Origin: Pseudochrobactrum saccharolyticum | GTDB lineage: Bacteria; Pseudomonadota; Alphaproteobacteria; Rhizobiales; Rhizobiaceae | Reading direction: 5' to 3' | Assembly: GCF_008801715.1 (NCBI RefSeq) | Contig: NZ_VZPG01000001.1 | Coordinates: 682,001 to 746,000 of the forward strand | DNA length: 64,000 nucleotides | Part shown: positions 36,986 through 47,131 of the stretch, one piece after another | How positions within the stretch are numbered: position 1 is the stretch's first letter | Layout: each line of letters begins with the position of its first letter | Program-made: the position numbers and the translations under genes | Notes under the pieces: model-generated | What the model saw: only the letters and a program-made list of their open reading frames with translations | The model's database searches: none | Told to the model about the DNA's origin: nothing

Positions 36986-38155
36986 ATGCATAAGCAGTCT
37001 GACACTCCGGAAGGAAACCCTGACCGGCTGAGAGCTGAAGCAACATGGCCGCAGGTTGAGCGCCGCCGCTTTCCCCGCACCGGTCAGGATGTTCTTGAGC
37101 CGGTGATCATTCCTTCAACCGCACCGCCTTTACCGTCGCTGCATTTTTCCACGCAGGACCTGCCTCCCGAAGAGCAATTCGAGGCATGGCGCGCTTATAT
37201 GCGGCCGATTATTGATGTCCGTTTGCCGGACAATGTTCTGCCTGAGGACGGATTTTTCGCGAGTCATACTGTGTGGCATTTCGGGAAAATGCTGTTTGTC
37301 CGGCAACAGAGCGATGCCTATAGTTACGCCCGCACTGCTGCACAATTGCGCTACAGCCCGATTGATCACTGGTATCTGGGATTAAGACGCAGCGGACAGG
37401 CATGGACGGAGGTTGACGGCAAAGTTATTAAAACCGGCTCGGGTCGTGTGGCCTTCCGCACACTCGGACACCCCTATCGGGGACGCTGCACCAGTTCTGA
37501 AATTGTGCTGCTCTATATGCCTTACAGCCTGTTTTCCGGCGAGGCCGGTCTATTCAAGTCTGTCAATAATTCCATCCTGTCAGGAACGCTTGCCACGCTG
37601 CTGGCGAATTTTCTGGCTCAGGTTGAAACACATCTGCCCTCGCTGACACTGGATGATCTGCCCGGTATTGTACAAACAATCAGGAATATGATTGTGAACG
37701 GCGTTGAGCCCTGTGTCCGTCCAGACCATGACCATCCGGGTCAAATCGGCTTCGGAACCATGGAACGGGTGCATCACTACATTCATCACAATCTGCACGA
37801 TCCGCAACTCACAGCAGAGAAAATCTGCCGGTCGGTCGGCATATCCCGCACGCGGCTTTATCAGCTGTTCGAGTCCCATGGCGGCGTTCTGAATTATATC
37901 CGCAAACAGCGCCTGCAAGCGGCCTATGAAACATTGCAGGATCCGGCCAATCAGGACAGAATTCTCGACATTGCCCAAACGGCCGGTTTTGATGTTGCCG
38001 CAAATTTCACCCGCGCATTCACCAATGAGTTCGGCGTCAGCCCGAGCAAAGTGCGCAAAAACCTATCCGCACCGCATCCGGAGCCGACAGATTTTCCTGT
38101 CCCAAACAGCAAACAGGTCAGTTTTGAGAACTGGCTGCGCAATCTTGACCTGTAA
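36986..38155 (+). CDS. AraC-family transcriptional regulator
   Basis: 389-aa regulator. The C-terminal AraC/XylS domain (about residues 270-370) has two helix-turn-helix units, QLTAEKICRSVGISRTRLYQ and ILDIAQTAGFDVAANFTRAF, and the closing FGVSPSKVRK. The N-terminal 260 residues resemble the AraC-binding-like domain of NitR/FeaR type, beginning LPPEEQFEAWRAYM. GGAGG precedes ATG 36986; a GTG 18 bases upstream is less likely. It diverges from the polysaccharide operon and is a candidate regulator, but no binding site was identified. Confidence 0.88.
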   Translation: MHKQSDTPEGNPDRLRAEATWPQVERRRFPRTGQDVLEPVIIPSTAPPLPSLHFSTQDLPPEEQFEAWRAYMRPIIDVRLPDNVLPEDGFFASHTVWHFGKMLFVRQQSDAYSYARTAAQLRYSPIDHWYLGLRRSGQAWTEVDGKVIKTGSGRVAFRTLGHPYRGRCTSSEIVLLYMPYSLFSGEAGLFKSVNNSILSGTLATLLANFLAQVETHLPSLTLDDLPGIVQTIRNMIVNGVEPCVRPDHDHPGQIGFGTMERVHHYIHHNLHDPQLTAEKICRSVGISRTRLYQLFESHGGVLNYIRKQRLQAAYETLQDPANQDRILDIAQTAGFDVAANFTRAFTNEFGVSPSKVRKNLSAPHPEPTDFPVPNSKQVSFENWLRNLDL

Positions 38156-38388
38156 TAAAAGCAACAGCAGAAACAATACGACAATAACAGGCCGGTTGAC
38201 TGACAGATATACTGATTAATCTGATTTTCTATTCTGTATTTCTATGCATCGCACATCGCTACCGGCCTGTTCAGAATATAAAAACCGGACCATCCGCTTT
38301 ACCCTGAACAGCATTATTCAGGAGACGGTTTTACAAAACATCCTCCCAAGATATTTTGAAAACTGCACGATCCTAAGCCCCAAGATCA

Positions 38389-38462
38389 GGCCGAATGGCG
38401 GAGAGGTTACGCAACGGATTGCAAATCCGTTCAGCTTGGTTCAAATCCAAGGTCGGCCTCCA
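38389..38462 (+). tRNA. tRNA-Cys (GCA)
   Basis: 74 bases including an encoded CCA. Acceptor GGCCGAA/GTCGGCC, D-arm GCG-CGC, anticodon stem ACGGA/TCCGT with loop TTGCAAA (anticodon GCA), and T-arm CTTGG-TTCAAAT-CCAAG. All stems pair except position 7-66, an A-G mismatch at the base of the acceptor stem. It lies alone between the araC-type gene and the MOSC gene, and its 3' end runs into a long hairpin. Confidence 0.93.
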
Positions 38463-38500
38463 TTTCTGACCAATATCAGTCATAATATTGGTCAGAAATG
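38461..38500 (+). other. 16-bp perfect hairpin at tRNA 3' end
   Basis: CATTTCTGACCAATAT (38461-38476) is exactly inverted at 38485-38500, with an 8-base loop. Its first two bases are the CA of the tRNA CCA end. No T-run follows, so it is not an ordinary terminator. It could be a processing signal, or a palindrome inserted at the tRNA end as in integrase-type attachment sites, though no integrase gene is nearby. Confidence 0.7.
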
Positions 38501-38530
38501 GCTCTCTCCTTACGCCCAGAGAACGCAGAT

Positions 38531-39208
38531 ATGATTTCGATAAATACAGTTCTGACCGGTTCCGTTGCCCCGCTTGGCCCCCGCGAAGCCCCCAGTGCAA
38601 TTGCAAAAACCCCGTCGCAGGGCAAGAACTGGCTCGGCACGGAAGGTTTCACCAAGGATGCACAAGGCGATCGCAAGCATCACGGCGGGCCGGAAAAAGC
38701 CGTTCATCATTATGCCTATGAACATTATGCGGTCTGGAGGCAGGAAATCGGCGAGCGCGATGTCTTGCAACAGGCAGGCGCGTTCGGTGAAAATATTTCG
38801 ACCACCGGCCTGACAGAAGAGACTATTGCAATCGGGGACATATTTCAGGCTGGTGACGCCATTATTCAGGTCAGTCAGGGGCGTCAGCCCTGCTGGAAGC
38901 TTAATTTCCGCTTCGATACCGGTGACATGTCACTGCGCGTCCAGCGCAGCGGCCGAACCGGCTGGTATTATCGTGTTTTACAAGAGGGCTTTGTTGAAGC
39001 CGGCGATACATTACGGCTGATTGAGCGCCCCTCACCGGACTGGACCATCCGCAAAGCATGGCATATTTTATATGTCGATACGCTGAACTTTGCAGAACTG
39101 GCTGTTATGGCTGATCTTGAACATCTTGCGCAGAGCTGGCGTGATTACGCCGTCAAGCGACTAGCCACACGAAAAACGGAGGATTGGTCACGCCGCCTGC
39201 AAGGCTGA
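38531..39208 (+). CDS. MOSC-domain protein (YiiM-like)
   Basis: 225-aa MOSC protein. The order of blocks fits YiiM-type molybdopterin proteins: GTEGFTKDAQGDRKHHGGPEKAV near residue 37 carries the His pair, GAFGENISTTGL lies near 88, and GRQPCWKLNFRF holds the single Cys that ligands molybdenum, near 125. It may reduce N-hydroxylated compounds or take part in Moco handling. ATG 38531 has only a weak GAGA-like site. No other Moco gene is in the window. Confidence 0.85.
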   Translation: MISINTVLTGSVAPLGPREAPSAIAKTPSQGKNWLGTEGFTKDAQGDRKHHGGPEKAVHHYAYEHYAVWRQEIGERDVLQQAGAFGENISTTGLTEETIAIGDIFQAGDAIIQVSQGRQPCWKLNFRFDTGDMSLRVQRSGRTGWYYRVLQEGFVEAGDTLRLIERPSPDWTIRKAWHILYVDTLNFAELAVMADLEHLAQSWRDYAVKRLATRKTEDWSRRLQG

Positions 39209-39281
39209 CCGGTGTCTGAAGCCTCTCTTCCGCTCTAATATGGAACAGGCAGTATCCTGCCTTTATCAATTCAGGTCTGTG

Positions 39282-40718
39282 ATGAGAAAAAGTACTGCAC
39301 TTGCAATCGAAATCTCTGCCCGCGAACGGGAACCGATTTTTCTGGCTTTAGCCCGCTCCATTATCGGCGAGATTGAACGCGGCCGCCTCAAACCCGGCGC
39401 GGCTTTACCCGGCACACGTTCGCTGGCGCAAACACTCAAACTCAACCGCAATACTGTTGATGCGGCCTATCACGAACTGACAATGCAGGGCTGGCTTTCA
39501 GCGGAACCTTCGCGCGGCACCTTTGTTTCCCATGACCTGCCGGACGTTTCCGGCTCAGGAAAAACAACAACGGCCGGTAAACAGCCCTCTCCCGTGAACA
39601 GCAATCTGCCGCTTTTTACGCTCAAATTTTCTGACGGCGCGCCGGATGCACGCCTGCTGCCGACAACCGCCTTTGCGCAGGCTTTCCGCCGTGCACTGAC
39701 AAGCACCAATTTCACCCATGGCGGCTCCTATAGTGATCCGGCAGGCAATAAATCACTGCGGGAAAATCTTTCAGCCTATCTGAATGTCGAGCGCGGTCTG
39801 GTGGCAACTGAGAAAGATATCCTCATTACCAGAGGCAGCCAGATGGCGCTGTTTCTGGCTGCAAAAGCAATCATTGAGCCCGGCACAAAAATTGCCGTTG
39901 AGCAACCGGGTTATCCTTTGGCATGGTCGGCATTTCGTGCGGCGGGCGCAGAAATCTGCGGCATAGCGGTAGATGAAGGCGGCATTGATGTTGATGCTCT
40001 TGAGGCACTTGCCCGACAAGACCCGCAGCTCAAAGCTGTTTACCTGACACCGCATCATCAATATCCGACAACCGTCACACTCGGCGCTGCAAGACGGCTG
40101 CGCCTGTTTGATATTGCACAGCGTTACGGTCTGGTCATTATCGAGGATGATTATGACAATGAATATCGCTATGACGGCCGTCCCGTCCTGCCACTAACGG
40201 CGCGTTCCGGCAAGGAACTGCCGGTTATCTATCTCGGTTCCCTGTCCAAGGTTCTGGCTCCGGGCATTCGTATCGGCTATGCTGTTGCACCGGCGGATAT
40301 TCTCAAGCGGATGATCCGGCACCGTGAGGCGATTGACCGGCAAGGCGACCTGCCGCTGGAACTTGCCCTGAGTGACCTTCTCGCTGACGGCACTATCAAG
40401 CGCCATGCCCGCAAAGCCCGCCGCATTTATCACGCAAGGCGCGATTTTCTCGCCGGACAATTGCAAAGCTTACTCGGTGAAGACGGCCGGTTCTCACTTC
40501 CGGCCGGTGGTCTGGCCATCTGGTTCAGACTCAATCAGGGACTTTGCGCACAAACATGGTCTGAAAATGCTGCCCGTTCCGGCCTCTCCGTCTTGCCCGG
40601 TGCGCATTTTGAGCTGGATAAAAGCCGTGCCACACAGGCTTTCCGCATTGGCTTTGCCAATTCAAGTGAAGCCGAACTCGCACGGATGGTTCAGATATTG
40701 GCGCGGTCAAAAGCCTGA
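39282..40718 (+). CDS. MocR/PdxR-type GntR regulator with aminotransferase domain
   Basis: 478-aa fusion. The N-terminal GntR winged helix (GRLKPGAALPGTRSLAQTL near residues 35-53) is joined by a linker to a fold-type-I aminotransferase domain. The PLP lysine is in YLGSLSKVLAPGIRIGY near residue 330, with IIEDDYDNEYRYDG before it. Such proteins sense PLP and an amino compound and control genes for vitamin B6 or amino acid use. I chose ATG 39282 with AGGT upstream; ATG 39240 lacks a site. Its target is not evident; the MOSC gene upstream is in the same direction. Confidence 0.88.
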   Translation: MRKSTALAIEISAREREPIFLALARSIIGEIERGRLKPGAALPGTRSLAQTLKLNRNTVDAAYHELTMQGWLSAEPSRGTFVSHDLPDVSGSGKTTTAGKQPSPVNSNLPLFTLKFSDGAPDARLLPTTAFAQAFRRALTSTNFTHGGSYSDPAGNKSLRENLSAYLNVERGLVATEKDILITRGSQMALFLAAKAIIEPGTKIAVEQPGYPLAWSAFRAAGAEICGIAVDEGGIDVDALEALARQDPQLKAVYLTPHHQYPTTVTLGAARRLRLFDIAQRYGLVIIEDDYDNEYRYDGRPVLPLTARSGKELPVIYLGSLSKVLAPGIRIGYAVAPADILKRMIRHREAIDRQGDLPLELALSDLLADGTIKRHARKARRIYHARRDFLAGQLQSLLGEDGRFSLPAGGLAIWFRLNQGLCAQTWSENAARSGLSVLPGAHFELDKSRATQAFRIGFANSSEAELARMVQILARSKA

Positions 40719-40756
40719 AATAACAAAGCCTTCAGTTCCCCTCCTGTTGAATCTGT

Positions 40757-40790
40757 TTCAGCCGCTGCTCTCACCAGAACAGCGGCTGAA
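40757..40790 (+). terminator. Terminator hairpin after mocR-type gene
   Basis: TTCAGCCGCTG (40757-40767) pairs perfectly with CAGCGGCTGAA (40780-40790), then TTTCATTC. It lies 39 bases after the regulator stop codon. Confidence 0.75.
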
Positions 40791-40830
40791 TTTCATTCTG
40801 CATTGTAGAAATTTATTTCTGTGACACTTT

Positions 40831-40849
40831 AATGAAAAAGATTTTCATT
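40831..40849. promoter_or_regulatory. Candidate RpiR operator
   Basis: AATGAAAA and TTTTCATT form a perfect 8-bp inverted repeat with a 3-base spacer, 58 bases before the GTG start of the rpiR-type gene, in an AT-rich promoter-like stretch. TGAAA/TTTCA half-sites are typical for several RpiR-family regulators. Autoregulation of the import operon is inferred. Confidence 0.55.
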
Positions 40850-40906
40850 TTGAATCTTTTTTGATAGGATTTTTTTCGGGAGAATAATGAGGGGGGGGAA
40901 AGATCG

Positions 40907-41800
40907 GTGAATCTACCGGCGCTTATTGAAGCACAGTGGTCACGCCTGACAGCCAATCAGCAGAAAATTGCTGATTTCGTGCTGACGAACCCCTTTCCGG
41001 TTGCCACAATGGGCATTGAAGAGCTGGCAACAGCCACCGAAACCTCCACCGCCACCATCACACGTTTTGTCAAAGCGCTCGGCCTGAACGGTTTCACCGA
41101 ATTTCGCGCCCATGCCGTACAGGGTTATCAGTCTCTGCTGAAGCCGGTTGAAAACATCGATCGCGCCCGCCACATACCGCCGCGCCGTGTGATTAAAGAT
41201 GCTTTCAAAAATGCTCTTTCACAGGTGCAGACTGTTGCAAAGCAAGCCGACAATCCGGTCTGGGAAAGCGCCGCCATGCGTATCCAGAACGCCCAGCGCA
41301 TCGCTTTCTTAGGCTTTGGTGTCAGCGGCAATCTGCTCCAGCTTTTTGCCGACAGGCTGCTGCCTTTCAGCCGTGCGCAGATCATGCTGACCGGTGAGAA
41401 CGGCATGGAGCGGGTCGCGCTTAAAATCGCAGGCCTCGGCCCTGAAGATCTGCTGATTGCCATGGCATTGCCACGCTATTCACAACACACAGTCGATTTT
41501 ATGAAACTCGCCCGTGGTCGCGGCACCTATTGCATCGCGGTTACAGACGGAGCGCATTCTCCGCTTTGCGCCCTCAGCCATGAGCAAATTTTTATTCCGG
41601 CGGATCATCCGGTTCTGCACAGTTCCGGCATTGCCGCACTTGCCGCTTTCGAAACTATTCTCGCCGTTCTGGCGGCCCATCATCAGAGCGTGTCCGATGC
41701 CGTATCGATGACACGCTTTCTCATGCCCTATTTTTATGCGGATGATGAACAGCATCCGCAGTCCAAAACGAGGACCACGGATGTCAGTGAAGCCGAGTAA
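40907..41800 (+). CDS. RpiR-family transcriptional regulator
   Basis: 297 aa. The N-terminal HTH_6 domain ([20 protein letters not shown], about residues 29-48) is followed by a SIS sugar-isomerase-like domain (about 125-255) starting [13 protein letters not shown]. The start is GTG 40907 behind a G-rich site. It overlaps the following ATPase gene by 20 bases, so it is the first gene of the glutathione/dipeptide import operon and its probable regulator. SIS domains usually bind sugar phosphates, which is odd for a peptide transporter. Confidence 0.9.
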   Translation: MNLPALIEAQWSRLTANQQKIADFVLTNPFPVATMGIEELATATETSTATITRFVKALGLNGFTEFRAHAVQGYQSLLKPVENIDRARHIPPRRVIKDAFKNALSQVQTVAKQADNPVWESAAMRIQNAQRIAFLGFGVSGNLLQLFADRLLPFSRAQIMLTGENGMERVALKIAGLGPEDLLIAMALPRYSQHTVDFMKLARGRGTYCIAVTDGAHSPLCALSHEQIFIPADHPVLHSSGIAALAAFETILAVLAAHHQSVSDAVSMTRFLMPYFYADDEQHPQSKTRTTDVSEAE

Positions 41801-43658
41801 CCCGCAAACAGCACCGGTTATCCGCGTTGAGAATATCAGCGTTGATTTCAAAGGTGATGAAAGCACATTCCGTGCGGTTAAGAACCTGTCTTTCGAGATC
41901 AAGGCCGGAGAAACACTGGCTGTCGTTGGTGAATCCGGTTCCGGCAAATCCGTAACCTCGCTGGCAATCATGCGTCTGGTGGAAAGCGGCGGTGGCAAGA
42001 TCACCGAAGGCGGCATCCACTTTACCGGCAATGACGGCGTTACCACCGACCTCACCAAACACTCCCTGAAAGCGATGGAAAAGATCCGCGGCAATGATAT
42101 TGCCATGATCTTTCAGGAACCGATGACATCGCTCAATCCGGTCTTTACCGTTGGCGAGCAGATTGCCGAAGCTGTGCGCCTGCACCAGAATTGCTCTGCT
42201 TCAGAAGCGCGTGCGGAAGCGCTGCGCATGCTGGAAAAAGTCCGTATTCCCGATGCGGCACGCCTGCTTGACCGCCACCCGCATCAGCTTTCCGGCGGTA
42301 TGCGCCAGCGCGTGATGATTGCGATGGCACTGTCCTGCAAACCGAAACTGCTGATCGCCGATGAGCCGACCACAGCGCTTGATGTGACCATTCAGGCACA
42401 GATTTTGCGCCTCATCCGCCTGCTGCAGGAAGAGATGGGCATGGCTGTGCTGTTCATCACCCATGATATGGGTGTGGTGGCAGAAGTGGCCGACCGCGTT
42501 CTCGTGATGCGCCACGGTGAAAAGGTTGAAGAAGGCACTGTCGAAGACGTCTTCAAATCACCGCAGCATCCTTATACCCGTGCTTTGCAGGCTGCTGTGC
42601 CGCGTCTTGGTGCGCTGAATGGTGAAGACCTGCCGCGCCGTTTCCCTATGCTCAAAGCCGATCATGCAGACGGCAAACCTGCCGAATTTGAAGTCTCCCC
42701 GCCGCAGGATACAATCAAATCCGACGAACCAGTGCTGAAAGTACGCGATCTCGTCACCCGTTTTGATATCCGCCGTGGTTTCTTCTCCAAGCTGGCCGGT
42801 CGTGTGCACGCGGTTGAACAGGTCAATTTTGATCTGCGTCAGGGCGAGACTCTGGCGCTCGTCGGTGAATCCGGCTGCGGAAAATCCACCACCGGCCGCA
42901 CTCTCATGATGCTGCAGGAAGCCACTTCCGGCTCGGTACACTATCGCGGCAAGGATATTTTCAAGCTGAGCGGTGCTGAGAAACTCGCCGTTCGCCGCAA
43001 GATCCAATATGTGTTTCAGGATCCGTTTGCCTCACTCGATCCGCGCCTCACAGTTGGTTTCTCCATTGCCGAACCGCTCATCACCCACGGCCTTGCCAAG
43101 GGCAATGAGATTGAGGAGCGCGTTGTACAATTACTGCGCGATGTCGGCATGCAGCCGGAACATGCGCGCCGCTATCCGCATCAGTTCTCCGGCGGCCAGC
43201 GCCAGCGTATCTGTATTGCCCGCGCTCTGGCCGGTGATCCGGATATTCTGATTACGGATGAGGCTGTGGCCGCACTGGACGTTTCCATTCAGGCGCAGGT
43301 CATCAATCTGATGATGGAATTGCAGGAAAAACGCGGCCTGTCCTATATTTTCATCAGCCATGACATGGCCGTGGTTGAACGCGTCTCGCACCGTGTTGCC
43401 GTGATGTATCTCGGTCAGATCGTTGAAATTGGCCCGCGCCGTCAGATTTTTGAAAATCCGCAACATGCCTATACCCGCCGTCTGCTCTCTGCGGTGCCGA
43501 TTGCCGATCCGGCACGGCGCGACCGCAACAGACCGCTGATTGAGGGCGAAATTCCAAGTCCGGTGCGCAAGCCCGACGATATGCCTGTTGTCAAACCATT
43601 GGTTGAGGTGGAACCCGGCCATTTTGTAGCCCGCCACCCGATCGGTGATTTTAAATAA
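41781..43658 (+). CDS. gsiA: Glutathione/dipeptide ABC transporter double ATPase (GsiA-like)
   Basis: 625-aa protein with two ATPase domains. The first has [17 protein letters not shown] and [10 protein letters not shown]. The second has [17 protein letters not shown] and a Walker B/D-loop written [10 protein letters not shown], where the usual Pro after DE is Ala; the catalytic Glu is kept. Domain layout and gene order match E. coli gsiA. ATG 41781 follows AGGA; the longer frame lies in the upstream gene. The gene symbol rests on operon order and on the IaaA gene downstream. Confidence 0.88.
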   Translation: MSVKPSNPQTAPVIRVENISVDFKGDESTFRAVKNLSFEIKAGETLAVVGESGSGKSVTSLAIMRLVESGGGKITEGGIHFTGNDGVTTDLTKHSLKAMEKIRGNDIAMIFQEPMTSLNPVFTVGEQIAEAVRLHQNCSASEARAEALRMLEKVRIPDAARLLDRHPHQLSGGMRQRVMIAMALSCKPKLLIADEPTTALDVTIQAQILRLIRLLQEEMGMAVLFITHDMGVVAEVADRVLVMRHGEKVEEGTVEDVFKSPQHPYTRALQAAVPRLGALNGEDLPRRFPMLKADHADGKPAEFEVSPPQDTIKSDEPVLKVRDLVTRFDIRRGFFSKLAGRVHAVEQVNFDLRQGETLALVGESGCGKSTTGRTLMMLQEATSGSVHYRGKDIFKLSGAEKLAVRRKIQYVFQDPFASLDPRLTVGFSIAEPLITHGLAKGNEIEERVVQLLRDVGMQPEHARRYPHQFSGGQRQRICIARALAGDPDILITDEAVAALDVSIQAQVINLMMELQEKRGLSYIFISHDMAVVERVSHRVAVMYLGQIVEIGPRRQIFENPQHAYTRRLLSAVPIADPARRDRNRPLIEGEIPSPVRKPDDMPVVKPLVEVEPGHFVARHPIGDFK

Positions 43659-43677
43659 TAAGTGGAAGGAGAGACTA

Positions 43678-45207
43678 ATGAAACTGAAATCAATTCTGCT
43701 GTCATCGGCATTAGCTGCCGCTGTCATGCTTCCGGGCACCGTATGGGCGAAATCGCTCACCGTTGCTGTTCAGGACAACCTGACCGGTCTTGACCCTGCT
43801 GTGGTCAATGACACCCTGTCCCAGACCTCGCTGCGTCTGATCTATCAGGGTCTGTTCGGTTTCGACAAGGATATGAAACTGATCCCGCTTCTTGCTGAAA
43901 GCTATGAAGCCAATGAAAATGCCACCGAGTTTACAATTAAACTGCGCAAGGGCATCAAATTCCATGACGGCACAGATTTCAATGCTGCTGCCGCCAAGTT
44001 CAACATCGACCGCCTTGCCAATCCGGATAACAAACTGTCCCGCCGCAGCCTTGTTTCCATGGTTAAGGAAGTACAGGCCGTTGACGATTCAACCATCAAA
44101 CTGACCCTCAAAGAGCCTTTCGGTGCCATGGTTGCCTCTCTCGCCCATCCGGGCGCGATGATGATTTCTCCGGCAGCGCTGGAAAAATTCGGCAAAGATA
44201 TCGACCGTAATCCGGTTGGCACCGGCCCGTTCACTTTCAAACATTGGGCTGCGGATACACTGGAAGTCGTGAAAAACGACAATTACTGGAAAGAAGGCAT
44301 GCCGAAAGTTGACGGCGTGACCATCCGCTCCGTTCCGGAATCCGGCGCTCGTTTTGCGATGTTGCAGACCGGCGAAGCTCAGTACATTCCGACATTCCCG
44401 ACTGAACTGATGAAGGCAGTCGAAAACAATCCGAATGTTCAGGTCGAGGCGACACCGTCGATCGTTGAAACCTATGTCGCCATGAACAACCTGAAAAAGC
44501 CGTTTGACGATCTGCGCGTCCGTCAGGCTCTGAACTATGCCGTTGATAAAGACGCTTTCTGTAAAGTTGTCTCCAATGGTTACTGCTCACCGGCAGATTC
44601 CATCATTCCTTCGGCTCTGGCATTCCATGTGAAGGCCGGTGACTACACTTTCAATCTCGACAAAGCCAAAGAGCTGATGAAAGAAGCAGGCCTCGAAGCC
44701 GGTTTTGAAACAGAAGTCTGGGCTGCCTCCAATACCGGCTCCCTGCGTGCCGCGCAGTTCATCCAGCAGCAGCTGGCGCAGATCAATGTAAAGGTCAATG
44801 TCGTGCCGCTTGAAGCCGGTGTTGCCGCGCAGAAAGTCTGGGGTGTTGATAAGCCTGAAGATGCAACCGTGCAGCTGTATTACGGCGGCTGGTCTGCTTC
44901 GACCGGTGATGCTGACTGGGGTATTCGCCCGCTGCTTTACGGTCAGAGCTTCCCGCCTGCAATGTTCAACGTCGCATATTATAAAAACCCGAAGGTTGAT
45001 GCTGCGATTGAAGCAGGTATTGCAACTGCAGATCCGGCAAAACGTGCTGAAGCCTATGCGGAAGTGCAGAAGCTTGCATGGCAGGATGCACCGTGGATTT
45101 TCCTTGGTGTAGGCCAGAATATTGCTGCCAAGAGCAAAAGCCTGTCGGGCGTTTATATGCTGCCTGACCGCGGCTTCTTGCTCGAAGATGCCGCTTTTGC
45201 TGAATAA
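43678..45207 (+). CDS. gsiB: Glutathione/dipeptide ABC binding protein (GsiB-like)
   Basis: 509-aa periplasmic family-5 binding protein with a Sec signal (KLKSILLSSALAAAVMLPGTVWA). The core starts SLTVAVQDNLTGLDP and contains LRKGIKFHDGTDFNA near residue 92, as in GsiB and DppA proteins. AAGGAGAG precedes ATG 43678. It would bind glutathione or a dipeptide and deliver it to the permeases that follow after a repeat element. Confidence 0.88.
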   Translation: MKLKSILLSSALAAAVMLPGTVWAKSLTVAVQDNLTGLDPAVVNDTLSQTSLRLIYQGLFGFDKDMKLIPLLAESYEANENATEFTIKLRKGIKFHDGTDFNAAAAKFNIDRLANPDNKLSRRSLVSMVKEVQAVDDSTIKLTLKEPFGAMVASLAHPGAMMISPAALEKFGKDIDRNPVGTGPFTFKHWAADTLEVVKNDNYWKEGMPKVDGVTIRSVPESGARFAMLQTGEAQYIPTFPTELMKAVENNPNVQVEATPSIVETYVAMNNLKKPFDDLRVRQALNYAVDKDAFCKVVSNGYCSPADSIIPSALAFHVKAGDYTFNLDKAKELMKEAGLEAGFETEVWAASNTGSLRAAQFIQQQLAQINVKVNVVPLEAGVAAQKVWGVDKPEDATVQLYYGGWSASTGDADWGIRPLLYGQSFPPAMFNVAYYKNPKVDAAIEAGIATADPAKRAEAYAEVQKLAWQDAPWIFLGVGQNIAAKSKSLSGVYMLPDRGFLLEDAAFAE

Positions 45208-45223
45208 TCGCATCTGAAAGCGA

Positions 45224-45301
45224 GTGCTGACCGCTATTTGACGCGTATCTTATCCGAAAACCGCTTCGCACTTTTCGGGATACGCTTAATACGGTCAGCA
45301 C
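45224..45301. repeat. AGAGC-family repeat nested in a second inverted repeat
   Basis: An outer perfect 10-bp inverted repeat (GTGCTGACCG at 45224-45233, CGGTCAGCAC at 45292-45301) encloses the core GCGTATCTTATCCGAAAA ... TTTTCGGGATACGC (45243-45285), which is the right half of the copy at 32711-32812. It lies between the binding-protein and permease genes, where the RNA could fold into a branched structure. Confidence 0.8.
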
Positions 45302-45322
45302 AGTTTTTCAGAAAGGAAATCC

Positions 45323-46243
45323 ATGTTTGCCTATCTGATCAAACGGCTGTTGGCCACTATCCCTGTCATTGCGATGGTGATGGTCTGCGTTTTTGCCTTC
45401 GTGCATATGTTGCCCGGTGATCCTGCCCGTCTTGTTGCCGGCCCTGAAGCCAGCGCTGAAGATGTCGCCGTTGTGCGCTCCTCGCTCGGGCTTGATAAAC
45501 CGCTGCCTGAACAGTTCGTCCGCTATTTTACCCGCGCTGTGCAGGGTGATTTCGGCATTTCGCTGAAAACCCGCCGCACTGTTGCGGAAGAAATCGGCGC
45601 CCGCCTGATGCCGACCGTCTGGCTGACCTTGTTCGCCATGCTCTGGTCAACGGCTCTCGGCCTGCTGATCGGCGTTGTCTCCGCTGTCAAACGCGGCAAA
45701 TGGCCTGATTATGCGGGTATGATTATTGCGGTTTCCGGTATTTCCTTTCCGCCTTTCTGGCTCGGCCTGCTGCTCATCAACCTGTTCTCCGTCCATCTCG
45801 GCTGGTTCCCGACCGGCGGCTATGGCACATGGCAGCATTTTGTCATGCCGTCCTTTACGCTCGGCGTCGGTGTTGCTGCAGTCATGGCGCGTTTCACCCG
45901 CTCCTCCTTCATCGAAATTGCCCGTGAAGATTATGTCCGCACTGCACGCGCCAAAGGTGTGCCGGAACGCCGTGTGATCTGGAAACACTCCCTGCGCAAT
46001 GCGCTGATCCCGATCATCACCATGGTCGGTCTGCAATTCGGCTTTCTGCTCGGTGGTTCGATTGTGGTTGAGAGCGTGTTCTCATGGCCGGGTCTCGGCC
46101 GTCTGCTGGTCGATTCAGTGTCCTATCGTGACTATCCGGTCATTCAGGCGCTGATCCTGCTGTTCTCGCTGCAGTTTATCTTCATCAATATGCTGGTTGA
46201 TGTGCTGTATGCCTTCGCAAATCCGGAGATCCGCTACAAATGA
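45323..46243 (+). CDS. gsiC: Glutathione/dipeptide ABC permease (GsiC-like)
   Basis: 306-aa inner-membrane permease with the DppB/GsiC N-terminus ([20 protein letters not shown], then [13 protein letters not shown]). It has about six membrane segments and an EAA loop ([18 protein letters not shown]) near residue 220. AAGGAA precedes the ATG. It overlaps gsiD by four bases. Confidence 0.92.
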   Translation: MFAYLIKRLLATIPVIAMVMVCVFAFVHMLPGDPARLVAGPEASAEDVAVVRSSLGLDKPLPEQFVRYFTRAVQGDFGISLKTRRTVAEEIGARLMPTVWLTLFAMLWSTALGLLIGVVSAVKRGKWPDYAGMIIAVSGISFPPFWLGLLLINLFSVHLGWFPTGGYGTWQHFVMPSFTLGVGVAAVMARFTRSSFIEIAREDYVRTARAKGVPERRVIWKHSLRNALIPIITMVGLQFGFLLGGSIVVESVFSWPGLGRLLVDSVSYRDYPVIQALILLFSLQFIFINMLVDVLYAFANPEIRYK

Positions 46244-47124
46244 GTGCGACAACTGTTGTGGTGGAACCCACCGAAAAAATGCGCAAGCCTTTGGCTGAAT
46301 TCTGGCGCCGCTTTAAAAAGCAAAAAGTGGCTATGGTTGCGCTTATCTTCATCATCACGCTGGTGCTGATGGCTATCTTCGCGCCGTTTGTTGCCCCTTA
46401 TGATCCGACAATTCCAGATTATAATGCTGTGCTGCAAGGGCCAAGTGCCGCCCATTGGGCAGGCACGGATACCTATGGCCGCGATATTTTCAGCCGTATC
46501 ATCTGGGGCGCACGGATTTCGCTGTCCGTCGGCTTCCTGTCCGTGACACTGGGTGCTCTGGTCGGCGTCTCGCTCGGCATCATTTCCGGCTATTACGGCC
46601 GCTGGATTGACTCCGCCGTGATGCGTCTGTGCGATCTGCTGCTGGCCTTTCCGGGCATCCTGCTGGCGATTGCGGTTATCGCTATTCTCGGACCTGGTAT
46701 CACCAATGTGATCTACGCGGTTGCGATCTTCTCGATTCCGGTTTTTGCCCGTCTTGCCCGTGGTACAACATTGCAGCTCAAGCGAACTGTGTATGTGGAT
46801 GCATCCCGCGCCATCGGGGTTAAAGACCGCGTGATCATGCTGCGCCACATTCTGCCGGGCACACTGCCAAATGTGATCGTCTATTTCTCCATGCGTATCG
46901 GGACATCCATTCTGACTGCGGCATCCCTCTCCTTCATCGGTCTGGGCGCACAGCCGCCAAGTCCTGAATGGGGTGCCATGCTGGCAGACGGACGCTCCTA
47001 TATGGGCGTTGCCGATCACCTTACCCTGTTTCCGGGCATTGCGATTTTCGTAACCGTTCTGGGTTTCAACCTGTTTGGTGATGGTCTGCGCGACGCATTG
47101 GATCCGAAACTACGCTCTGACTGA
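46240..47124 (+). CDS. gsiD: Glutathione/dipeptide ABC permease (GsiD-like)
   Basis: 294-aa inner-membrane permease of the DppC/GsiD group. The anchor lies near residues 32-53, then comes the [21 protein letters not shown] hallmark, split here as [11 protein letters not shown] and SRIIWGAR, and an EAA loop ([18 protein letters not shown]) near residue 190. A hairpin follows the stop codon before the peptidase gene. Confidence 0.92.
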   Translation: MSATTVVVEPTEKMRKPLAEFWRRFKKQKVAMVALIFIITLVLMAIFAPFVAPYDPTIPDYNAVLQGPSAAHWAGTDTYGRDIFSRIIWGARISLSVGFLSVTLGALVGVSLGIISGYYGRWIDSAVMRLCDLLLAFPGILLAIAVIAILGPGITNVIYAVAIFSIPVFARLARGTTLQLKRTVYVDASRAIGVKDRVIMLRHILPGTLPNVIVYFSMRIGTSILTAASLSFIGLGAQPPSPEWGAMLADGRSYMGVADHLTLFPGIAIFVTVLGFNLFGDGLRDALDPKLRSD

Positions 47125-47131
47125 TGAAGTT

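Noticed and set aside
38461-38500. Rho-independent terminator for tRNA-Cys
   Set aside because: The stem is strong but AT-rich and has no T-run; kept as a hairpin of unknown role instead.
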